The notes below the pieces were generated by a model. That model did no database searches. It had not been told where the DNA came from and worked only from the letters and a program-made list of their open reading frames with translations. Made by a program: the position numbers and the translations under genes. A stretch of DNA of 64,000 nt from Areca catechu (lineage: Eukaryota; Streptophyta; Magnoliopsida; Arecales; Arecaceae), in contig CM038050.1 in NCBI GenBank assembly GCA_021397845.1, positions 13,706,471 to 13,770,470 of the forward strand, in the 5' to 3' direction. Positions 39,001 through 49,438 of the stretch are shown in pieces. The stretch's first letter is position 1. The number at the start of each line of letters is the position of its first letter.

Positions 39001-42000
39001 TAAGCCTTTACAATTTTCTCTCACCCAAAAACAATTTTAAATGCATAACTGATTAGTATTGCAACCTCCATTATTTCTTATACTTGATCGTTGATCCCAT
39101 ATCTGGCAATTATTTATTTCTTTGGAATACAGGGAGCTCTGTATGTAGCATATACAACTCAATATATTCTGCCTTATAAAGATAATCACAAAAGGGTAAA
39201 CTGCATCATAAAGAATCCTCGATGAGCAAAACAACTGCTCGTAATTTACTTTTGCTTCATACAATTCCACATATAAGAAATTCTTCAAAGCTTCCTTGGG
39301 TAACTGCTGAAAGGCTTTGTTCAAATTGTGGACAATATCAACATTAACCAAGGACATCAATCTTCGAAAATATACAATACAGATACATATTGGAATGATG
39401 TTCTCAGTGCATCCTAGAATTTTACCGCAGAAAGAGGTTTCATCTGTAGTAGATCAAAGGAAACAGACAAGAAAACAAACAAGCTGACGAAGAATATAAG
39501 CTGGCACCAGTCAATATTCATTTAAGGATGCCCACAGAGAAAAAGGAAAAAGGAAACATTATGCCAGACAATTAAACATAGCATTTTACGTGAATAGCAA
39601 ATAAAAACATTATGGGCATAGCACAGCACCAAGCAAAAGCCATAAACATATGATACAGAGATAATTAAGATGCACGATACTGCTGCTATTGAAAGCAGTA
39701 AAGTTTTCCCATACCTTTACTGCAGCTGATAGAAATCTATGGGCTATTGACTCCATTCCATCCTCCTCACTCACAACAGCCTTCAATCCATAAAGGTACC
39801 AATCACCAAACTGAAAACTGATGCAAATACAATAGGCCAAATATGGCAGTATATATATCTCACCTGGAAATATTTGCTGAGCCCCATCCGGTGCAAAGAT
39901 TCAAGCATATGTCTCCTATCAAGACATGATACAACAGCAGTAGGGATGCCTACTGTATAGATAGCATCAAGCCATTCTTTTAATCCTTCCACTGGGGCCT
40001 CAAGCTGAACACAGCATAAAGCACTTGTTTAGTTAATAGATTGAAATCATCAGTTAACACTAATGATGAAGAAATCAACTCAGAAGAGATACAACTTTGA
40101 GCAGGTTCTCATAGTATAACTGTGAGAGCCGTGACTTAAATCTTTCCAATTCATTCTCTTCTTCCGTCCAGCATAAAACCTGAAATTCAAAAACAAAAAA
40201 AAAAAAATCCAAGGCAACAGAACATTTAGCCATGGCAATCAAAATGCCAAGAATCAACAAGTTCAGAATATATTGCAAAAAAGATTCGATATGAAAAGGA
40301 TAAAAAGAAGACAGACAATACAATAGAGAAACTAAAGAGCACCCTCAGAAGCTAAATGGCTAGTAAGTGAAATAAGAAAATTTTACGGACAACAAGAAAC
40401 CTTGAATATGATTAGTTTCAAGAAAATATTGTTCAATAGCTTTTCATAGCCCATTCACAAAGATGTGGCATAACCTTTTGTAAGACATGATCAGCTGCTG
40501 TATGAAGGATGGCTCTTTGTGTATGACTATCACTCGAGATATCCCTTCCTGCTCAAGAATTAGTTATTAGGAATAATTTTTTGTGACAAATTGGTACCTA
40601 ATAGTTAAAATCAACTACCAAGAGAACTTAGCACACTTGGGAAAAAAAATTCCATGCCAGAGCTGATATCTCAATCAGAATAAAGATTAAACTTTGTGCT
40701 TGTTTACAGAATGCCTAGGTAAGAAAATACAAATTCATGATGCAAAAAACGCTGCTTACTTATAAAATTAAAAATTAAAAAAAAAAGACAAGAAAAACCT
40801 TGACACATGACATAGGGTGAGTAATTGTCACTAAGCTTCTCTGTGGTCTCTTCAAGTGCTACAGGGTCCCAAAGTTTTTTTCCAATATAACAGCATTCCA
40901 AATGCTAACAATAACAAAATATGATTAAATTTTGAAATGTCTTTCTCGCTATTCAGAACAGTGGAGCAATCCCTTGTTACATGATATTCAAATTTGATAT
41001 GTACGAACAAATTCTAAAACACAATCAAGTAGGCAGATGTTTAAGATAATTTGTGGATGGAAGATGGTCTTGCCAACATAAACAAATAAAAATTTCCTGT
41101 GGTGAGAATACGCCAAAGAAGATAATTACTTTTATATACATAAAAAAAACCATGACCAATATGCCTAACCTTGATTCTGTGGCATCTCCATTCTTTCATC
41201 ATGAATCAGGCATGCAAACCAAGGAGAAAATGAAGCGAGAAATGTATCGGTTCACAACAAAACAATTAACAACAAGATATTTGCAGCAATACATGTAAAG
41301 ATCATTTACAGAATCTCAATTAAACTCATCTTTAAACACTATATTGATCCAACAAACTATTAAAAGAGTCCTGGTAAGGTTTTACTGGAACATGAGAAAC
41401 AACTAGCTGATGAATTATGCTCCAAACTGCCTAAATCTTCAAGACATGATGAGTGACAGCCATTATCACAACAATGCAGACAAGAAAAGGAAATATACGA
41501 AACAAGTAAAAGTCCAAAAATGAGGGTAGCAAGCCAAGCAAGTAGGGCTTCCACGGTTCAAGGCAAGGTGATGGTAATCAACAGCAGTTCTGGGTTCAGT
41601 AGTAGGAAAAGAAAGGGACTTCTGACTCGATTCAATAAATTTTCTTGAATACAGCATCTAGTCTTTAAGGTACAGGATATCATATCTTCTGTTTCAACCA
41701 GTATCTGCTAAAGAAATGTTCAAGTTGGTCCACATAATGTACGTGAGCATGTCCAAGATTGTCACTCCACAAAGATTTTGGCAAGGGAATAACAACTGGC
41801 ACTGACTGTTAAATGTGTGCTTGAATAAAAACTTATTCAGAAATGAAGACAAGAATACAAATAACAAAAAAAAAAAAAACAAATGCAAGGAGAAAATTAC
41901 AATTGCAAAACTGGTTAGGTATAAGAAGTTTCTGAATGCTCAGTAATAAAATAACAACCACACAATTTGCAGGCCGTACCCTCTTCACAAGCAAGCTGTT

Positions 42001-44519
42001 TCCAGGCATCCAACTTAACGGAGCGAGTATCAGCCTAACAAACAGCAGGGCTGATGTCAGTATACTGAATAAACAGAATTTCTATCAGAGAATATGTGCA
42101 TCTAAAATGATGAGAAAGAGTGGTCTGATTAGCTGCCTGACAAATGCAGAAATAGAAACAAAAAAAGGGTGCATGTTTTTATTAACACATATGACAATAC
42201 ATTCCTACTGGCAACCATTCTCGCAAGAGAAGACATGTGAGCCCACACTTTCCTACATAAACTGAATAGAACTTGTAAGACAGTATCAGCAAAACTAAGA
42301 CAAATGGTTAACAATTAAATCTTGCATCCTCATAAATTTCAACTATATGCTTACCAAGGAATTAAGATTTTAAGCAGAACAAAGATTTTGTTTGCCTTTG
42401 CATGTGCAACTGAATAAAATTCCATTGATGTATGAACTACATAACATTTGATAATGCACATAAGAACAATAGATGCTATCTAAAACAAAAATAGATCATG
42501 CCCAAGCATGTATACAAGGACACACTGATGCCACAACATAAGAAAATGGTTTGACCAGAGGAGCTCAACATTATGAATGATGCATGAATGGTACTAAAAG
42601 ATTATGAGTCGTATAGCAAGATCATTTGTATCATCCAACACCATCTTAAGTTTAAATTATATAAGACAGCGGAAAGACCAAGGTTGCTGATGAAACAGGT
42701 CTTTAGGAAGTATGATGATTCATGTGCATAAGATGAGGATAGAAGGGAGATAAGAGTATACAGGGCCTCTTGAGCAACAGCAAACCAAAGGCAGCGAAAA
42801 CAGAAAATGGAATATAAATTGTGAGAAAGTGAGGTGTTAAAGAATTAATCCAGCAATAGAACTAGAGGTGACAAAATATGACCCAACCCATTAACCCAAC
42901 CCATATTCGATCTGCCTTAAACAGGTTTGGATTGAGCAGGACGTAAATGGATCAACCCGTTTAACCAATTTAATATACGGATTAGGTTCAACTTTCAGGC
43001 CCTTGATCTGTTTAACCCGTTTAATATACGGGTCTAAACAGGTCAGGTCGATTCAGATTACATAACCTGTTTAGGATAGTAGCCCATACTGCCACAAATC
43101 TTTACCACACAGTGCTGGGCCTAGCACACTAGGGCCCGGGGGGGTAGGGGGTTGGGAATCGGGATTCTTTCTTGGGAAATGGCTAAATGGGAGCGCCTAC
43201 TGCCGAGCCAAGCGCCCCTGTCCAAAATGTCCATCCGCGTTTAAACTTCAAAATGAAACTAGGATTTCCGATCGGATTACTAGTTTAATAAACGAGTCAG
43301 ATTCAGATTTTAAATTACAATCCGTTTAATAAAAAGGTCGAATTTAGGTTGACTTTTTTGACCCGACCAATCTGACCTGTATATACCCGACCCGATTTGA
43401 TAGCCACCCCTAAATAGAACTTCATTCCATAATGCAAAAAAGAAATTTGCATATGAGCCAATACAATCATAACATGCATCTCCCCTTTAATGCGATTTAT
43501 ATTATATCAGTATCTGCTAGGTTAAATCATCAGTTTTCGTGATACTCTATCAGTACTACAACAGAAAGCATCCAGAGTATATAATATTTGAGAGAAAAAA
43601 AAAGATAAAATTATAAAATTACCACAACATTATCCCATGAAAAGATGAGACCAAATGCTTCATCTGGCTTCATAGCATGCCGTATCCTCTGGAGAAAGCA
43701 CCCTTGCAATTTATCATTCAAATAATCCTATGAAAGAAAAAGTAGGAAAAACAATAAGTGATTTATTAATTATTGCAAAATAAATGTAGAATCAGAAGGC
43801 AGAATGCGTTCACTAAAAACCCTAAGGCATCTTACCACATCGACCTTCAGTGGGCCGTCCATCCTAAACGTCTCGAAACCTTCTCCATATTCAGCTCCAA
43901 TTGTCTGATAATAATGTGTCCAGTATTCAAACAATTGAATCAGTGCATCCTACGACTTCAACCTAGAGATTTTTTTTCTCATATGATTATAAACTCGGAT
44001 CAAGGAAGAACGACAAGAAGATCGATTATTTGTAATCAAATTCATTGCATAAAGAAATATGCCCATTGCTTATAAATCAGTTGCATGTCAATTCTCTAAA
44101 GACCCGTCAAGCACTCAAGAAAAACAAAAATTCTCGAGATAAAATCAACAAAAATAACCAATAAGAATTCTAACTCAAGAACAAAAAACCAAATCGAACC
44201 AGACCCACTCACTTCTTCAACGAAAACCTTGCTAAGGGCGATCGAGAACCCATTCCCAGAGTCTTTTTCCTCGGACCCAGACGCCCTGCTGACCACCAGA
44301 CGCTTCCGCACGCTCGAAGGCTTCAATTTCTACAGAAAACCCCCGAAAAAAAATTCAGAAAAAGCCTCACCCAGCGAGGAAGCAAAGACGAAAGAATCCG
44401 AGGAGAGGTAGGGAAGGAGGAACCCCGGAAAATCGTAGCTTTGGAAGGAGGTGGGAGGGCCCGAGACGAAGGGAGGGGCTCGGAGGAACCCAGGACGAGC
44501 TTCTAAAAGCGCAGTCCAT
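35838..44519 (-). CDS. Chloroplast HAD-superfamily hydrolase-like protein (gene span, eleven exons)
   Basis: Exons: 44519-44424, 44329-44213, 43904-43836, 43727-43623, 42034-41980, 40548-40475, 40179-40096, 40004-39864, 39780-39715, 37967-37858, 36006-35838. They add up to 1086 nt (361 residues plus stop) with every junction in frame. The N-terminus (MDCAFRSSSWVPPSPSLRL) is transit-peptide-like. HAD features: motif I region GLIFSWDNVVADT, a helical cap with ELERFKSRLSQLYYENL, motif II AVVSCLDRR, motif III Lys in LDRKPSK, motif IV VFEDDPRGITAAHN. Ser stands where the motif I nucleophilic Asp is expected. From memory it resembles Arabidopsis At3g10970-type plastid HAD proteins; relatives act on phosphorylated flavin-pathway intermediates, but substrate here is not known. 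Less certain: exon 1 end. Confidence 0.9.
37858..37967 (-). CDS. HAD gene exon 10 (motifs III and IV)
   Basis: Acceptor tggcag|TTGGAC, donor GC|gtaagc, phase 2. Encodes LDRKPSKCIVFEDDPRGITA and AHNCTMMAVALIGAHP; the acidic pair of VFEDDPRG is the metal-binding motif IV. Confidence 0.95.
39715..39780 (-). CDS. HAD gene exon 9
   Basis: Acceptor attgaag|GCTGTT, donor AAG|gtatgg, 22 codons: AVVSEEDGMESIAHRFLSAA and VK. Confidence 0.9.
39864..40004 (-). CDS. HAD gene exon 8 (motif II)
   Basis: Acceptor ttcag|CTTGAG, donor CAG|gtgaga, 47 codons. Encodes LEAPVEGLKEWLDAIYTVGI, then PTAVVSCLDRRHMLESLHRM and GLSKYFQ. The Ser of AVVSCLDRR fits HAD motif II. Confidence 0.93.
40096..40179 (-). CDS. HAD gene exon 7
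   Basis: Acceptor tttcag|GTTTTA, donor AAA|gttgta, 28 codons: VLCWTEEENELERFKSRLSQ and LYYENLLK, an amphipathic helix of the cap. Confidence 0.9.
40475..40548 (-). CDS. HAD gene exon 6
   Basis: Acceptor gagcag|GAAGGG, donor AAG|gttatg. Encodes GRDISSDSHTQRAILHTAAD and HVLQK, part of the cap domain. Confidence 0.88.
41980..42034 (-). CDS. HAD gene exon 5
   Basis: Acceptor tgttag|GCTGAT, donor G|gtacgg, 18 codons plus one base: ADTRSVKLDAWKQLACEE. Follows the 1.6-kb intron that holds the hAT-type MITE. Confidence 0.9.
42863..43412. mobile_element. hAT-type MITE with 8-bp target duplication
   Basis: 550 bp, starting tagaggtgacaaaat and ending gccacccct-a: terminal inverted repeats of the TAGGGGTG(G)CAAA type followed by GGGTCGGGT-like inner repeats. 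The flanks carry the exact 8-bp direct repeat aatagaac at 42855-42862 and 43413-43420. No coding capacity. Located in intron 4 of the HAD gene. Confidence 0.88.
43623..43727 (-). CDS. HAD gene exon 4 (motif I region)
   Basis: Acceptor atag|GATTAT, donor GTG|gtaatt, 35 codons. Encodes DYLNDKLQGCFLQRIRHAMK and PDEAFGLIFSWDNVV. The expected FDxD nucleophile motif reads FSWD. Confidence 0.92.
43836..43904 (-). CDS. HAD gene exon 3
   Basis: Acceptor ctgatcag-like ...cag|ACAATT, donor GTG|gtaaga, 23 codons: TIGAEYGEGFETFRMDGPLK and VDV. Confidence 0.9.
44213..44329 (-). CDS. HAD gene exon 2
   Basis: Acceptor ctgtag|AAATTG, donor GAA|gtgagt, 39 codons. Encodes KLKPSSVRKRLVVSRASG through IALSKVFVEE, the end of the transit region and start of the mature protein. 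Confidence 0.85.
44424..44519 (-). CDS. HAD gene exon 1 (putative transit peptide)
   Basis: ATG then 32 residues, MDCAFRSSSWVPPSPS to PKLRFSG, rich in Ser, Pro, Leu and Arg without acid beyond residue 2. The donor GGG|gttcct is weak but is the only phase-compatible one giving a normal-length (94-bp) intron; gtgagg at about 44377 would make a stop on joining. Confidence 0.6.
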
Positions 44520-44759
44520 CGGAAGGGGGAAGAAGGGGAACGACAAGAGAAGCTCGTGGAAGCCTCTAATTTCGGCCTTCGGAGCTGGAAGAGGGCCTCG
44601 TGTGCGGTGAAGTACCACAGCGTCCTGAGTCTTGAATTATGCACAGGGATTTACGGAAGACGCCCCTTGCTGGGAGATATTTTAGGTTACGTTTCATACT
44701 TTCATAGCAGGCAGTCCAACAATGCCATCAATAATGTAATAGGATCCATTGTATCACTA

Positions 44760-45700
44760 TATTTAGTTTTTTTTTTATAGTAATATATTTTATCCAGTAA
44801 TTAGATTATCTTTTCAAAGGATAATTTGAATTACTTTTGAATGAGATAATAACCTAGATTACTACTTTTTCAAATAATTTAGGTTATCAAATTACCCTCT
44901 TCTCCTTCCTTTCTCTTCCATTCCATTCCATATAATATAATATATTTTATATTTTATAATAATATAATATATGTAATATATTATAAAATATAATATATGT
45001 AATATAACAGATATATTATTTTGTTATATTATATTATTTTATCATATTATATTATATCAATGTAAAATTAAACAAATTAATGTAATTATACTATATATTA
45101 TTATAGAATAATATATTTATCATATTATATTCTAAAATATAATGTATAATATTATTATATTATATTATATTAATATATATATTATAATATAAAATTATAA
45201 AATATTACATCATATTATATTATATTTATAATATAACATTAATATATCATATTTATTTTATTATATATAATATTATTATAATATATTATATTATATATTT
45301 ATAAATTTGATTTATTGAATATATTATAATATATAATTTATTTAATTTAATTTATTTAATTTTATATTGATGTAATATATCATATTATATTATATTATAT
45401 TATAGTAATATAAAATAATATTATACTAATATAATATATTATTTTATATTTTATAATATATATTATATTATATATAAATTTGATATATTTAAGTAATATA
45501 TCGAATGTATCATCTATTTAGTAAATAAATTTTTATATTAAATTTATTTAATATAACAATTTTTTTTACTTTTTATTAAAATATAAAATATATTTATATA
45601 TTCTATATTTAAAATAAAATATATATATATTTAATAAATAAATAAAATATAGATTTGATTTATAAATATTTTAAAAAATTTAATTTTATATTATGCAATA
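44760..45700. repeat. AT-rich low-complexity block
   Basis: Nearly pure A and T, with long runs of TATA, ATTATA and AATATA, little else, and no ORF. It lies about 250 bp upstream of the HAD gene start codon. Confidence 0.85.
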
Positions 45701-48700
45701 TTGCTTACACATATCAAACATAATAATTCATATTATCTGCAATCAATATTGTTGACAACCTATATTACTTGTAATTTACATTACTTTTCAAATTTACTTG
45801 GCGATATACCAAACATAACCTTACAGTGTGCCCTCTTAGGTACAATCGACCGATTTCGCCATCTTCATGTTAAAATACCAGCCCATGGCCGGGAAATAAA
45901 GAAAACCTGGAATAGCAATAGTGCTCATATCTATCAGCATGGTTATGTCATAGTTTGTTCCTATATTTGATTGACCAATTTTTACAATCCATTATTCCCT
46001 TTTTTTCATTTGACGGGAAACACAGACATTTTATGAGTTTTTATCAAATAATTGACTCAAGAAATTAAGCAAGTTTGCAAACTTGTTTCAGTGCTTGAAT
46101 TGGTTACCTCCGGCAAGGCATGAAAGAGAATGAAGTACTGGAGTTGGGGAGAATGGGTGATCGCATTATCCTCGACCCTTTTCTTTTTTGATGAAAAAAG
46201 ATTCGAATAAAATGGTGTCCGTCGACTCCAGGCTTTCTTCCTTGATCAGAGGAGATCCTTACTGGACTGGATGCAGAAGTTGCATGCTGGTAACTTACCA
46301 AAGCATCCAAATGGTGATGTGGAAGACATCAATAAAGCTATAAACTCCTTCAAATTAGAATATCCCACGTAAAATGCAAGTGATGAGAAATGATGTAGAA
46401 ACGATATAATTCTCTCCTCTCTTTAGAGATGGGAGTTTCATAAAATCCCCCCTTCATAATCGGAAAAGCAGATGGATGGAAGCACCTTTCAGTGAATTTG
46501 AGACAGTTAACTCTATATAATATAACAGATAGAACAGATGCTAGGGATTAGCTAACTCATCCTTTCTATGAAACCAATCATCCGTAGAACAGAGAGAGCC
46601 CTCACCTACACCATCCCTCGATCCTTCTCTCACCACACCGGCTTATCTTACAGTTTCGACCAATACGCTAGCAGTTGTATAACAGAGACCGGTAACGTTC
46701 GATGGAGAGTAATGCTAGCATTTGAAGGTTTTTCTGAACAACTTGGTGGTATCATTCATGAGAATAATGGTTAATGGAGTATAATGACTTCTTTAAAATG
46801 GGAAGTAGTTTCCTTTTAGTCAGTTTATTTCCAGACATAAAATTATAAGGATATTATTTGTACCTTATGAAACATTAACAAAATGATTCAATCAATTTTC
46901 CCATCTGTCTCAAAAAAAAAATTATTAAAAAAAAAGGTCGGAGAAAGTTGACGCAATTGCTGCTAACCTGCTATAAGACAGGAGAGTTAAACTTCCAAAC
47001 TATCGGAACAGTGGCAATGGCAACATAAATTTATTTTTTTGGTTAATACTTCTACAGAGTTCACTAGGGTCGAACCATCATCCAAGTCCTATCAGTTGGT
47101 CCAGCTTTTTAAGGCTGACACTACTTCAGCTATCCAATTTCTTCTTCTTCTTTTTTTTATGACATCCAAGCTGCATGCTTATTAACCAAATTTTAGAAGC
47201 ATTTCCCTCTGAAAATGGCTGAGTCATGGGACTGTAAATTTATGGAACAGACTATTAGCAAATACACTTATGCGGCTAAGCAACCAAATCACAGAAATTT
47301 GTAGTCTCTAAGCAGCCTGCTGCAAACTAACAGCTCAGTTATTTGCACAAAGCCTAAAGAAAACAAAAGTAGGATGATTAGACGCACCAGAATTTATCGG
47401 TTTCCCTTTATGCAACAACTGATATAGCTGTGCGTTGCTTGTATTCAGACCAAGTAATCACAAACTTGGGAGCAACATAACCAACTTTGTTAACTTTATA
47501 AATGAAGTGACCATGTCAGCCAACCACAGCAAGAGAGAAAACAGCCTTTAACCAATATTTTTTATGTTGAAGTACATAAGAACTACAACCAAATATGAGC
47601 AACTAATATGAAGTCAAGCTTTCAAAGCAATAGAACAAGAATCACTTAAGTCAGGCCAGCAATTGTAAAATTAAGCTTTAGAAACAACACAAATTTTGCA
47701 GAAAACAATTTGTAAAATTCTTTGCCTATAGATCTTTAACCATATGGATATTTTGTGGCCACTAACGAGCTGGGGGAACAATCTTCTTGTGAGAGATTAA
47801 TGACACAATTGAACATGTACTTGTCCAAGATTGACCGGCTGATTAAATTCTACCCTTCAACAAACTAATAGTAGTGTTCGTTTGACTAGAGCAAGAAAAA
47901 TGTACAACAGGGTTTAGAAAGTAAAAAATGAAGAATAATGTTTTATATAAATAAAGCAACAAGAGTCTTTAGCCAGAACAGATGACCAGAAAGATCAGGC
48001 ACTGATCACTTTTGCTACTTCAACTCTACTATCAAAAAGGTTAGGCGGATGCATAACAATATTGTTTAAAGAACTAAAAAACAGCGGACAATTTCTTTCA
48101 ACCAAAAGAAAAACTGTGGACAACAGAACCATCAATTTGGAGTGGTTTGGTAAGCAAATGCATATTAACAAATAAAACTACATGGTCTTTGAAAAACAAA
48201 CATGATAAGCAAAGCTGGAACAGATTTTCTCATCCTGACTAGAGTGCACACACGCATGCATGCAGACAGATAACACACACACACACAGATGAGCATCAAG
48301 AAAGCATGGCAAATACAAGCATATCATAGGCATCCAACAAGACAACAAGCTATGGCAGGAATTATGAAACCTGAAACATATCACATGTTGAGAATTCAAC
48401 AACTAGACATGACTATCTTGTTAAATTTAAAACATGTTAGGCACATGCAGTAGACGTGGCAGAAGAAAGCTTAATTGGAAACATGAAACCTGAAACACAC
48501 TAAGCACATAAAAGGGACTAAGTACCAAACATAACTAGTTTGTATTAGGTTTCAAAAGAAGAACCAACATATGAAACAGCACATACCACAATACAACGGG
48601 CTATCAGAAGTTAGTCATGTTATTTATCATGATATTGAAGCTTCAAAAACAGACTTCTCTGCTTGCAATTAATAGGGGCAATCATCAAATTGCTAGACTG

Positions 48701-49330
48701 ACGCAGGATGTGATTGTTTAGGGTTGCATAGTTCTGGGAACGTGAATAAAAAGTATTCATACTGTACTAAAAGAAAGGTTGTGGAAAAAAGACATGCATT
48801 TAATACAGCTGAAGATCACTTGTCATTTGTCAAGGAAATGAAAATTTACAGGACCGCTGATGTAGAGATTTTGGATTGGATACTCCCCGATCCTTTTCCC
48901 CAAAAAGGGGACAAGTATACATGAGAGTTTCCTGCTTCAGAAAACAGTAATTTCTTTCAGTCATATGTAGTCAGACTTGCTTGTAATGCTTTTTGAAAAA
49001 ACCTTTGAACAGGGAAAGGAGAGGCAAAAACAAAATCTCCCCCTCACATGATAGTATCTATACACAATAGCCAAATGACTTGCCTTTCAAAGTGGTAATA
49101 ACAACAGTTAGCCAATAATCTGGTTTGCTTTCCAAAACAAGAGCTGCACATCATGTGTTAAGAACAGAAAGATACTTGGTGCCTTCAATCATAATCTTCA
49201 ATCTTTAAGGAGGCCTATCATGAAAGCCAAGAGCTTGAGAAGTCCCTGTATTGAATTGAATATGAATCAAGGACCAAAAATGTAAGATCCCTTTTAAGAG
49301 AACAAACAGAAAGGATGATCTCGAGATCAA

Positions 49331-49333
<3 letters not shown>
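45701..49333. other. Intergenic, no gene recognised
   Basis: Contains scattered short frames (for example 46568-46774 plus) without recognisable motifs. The right end should include the 3' UTR of the HMG-box gene. A short CA run lies near 48273-48286. Confidence 0.5.
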
Positions 49334-49380
<47 letters not shown>

Positions 49381-49438
49381 AGTCATGACTTTCAAAACTC
49401 CCAAACGAGTCTTCATAATCAGATGAACCTTCATAACG
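49334..49438 (-). CDS. HMG-box gene exon 6 with microsatellite-coded tail
   Basis: Acceptor ttatag|CGTTAT in phase 0. Encodes RYEGSSDYEDSFGSFESHDW, then 14 codons of TCT/CTC (seven Ser-Leu pairs), then TGA formed at the edge of the repeat. Confidence 0.75.

Noticed and set aside
40704..40901. Minus-strand frame KKLWDPVALEETTEKLSDNY as an extra HAD exon
   Set aside because: It does not fit between exons 5 and 6, which join directly in the phase and spacing expected for the family; no likeness to HAD proteins.
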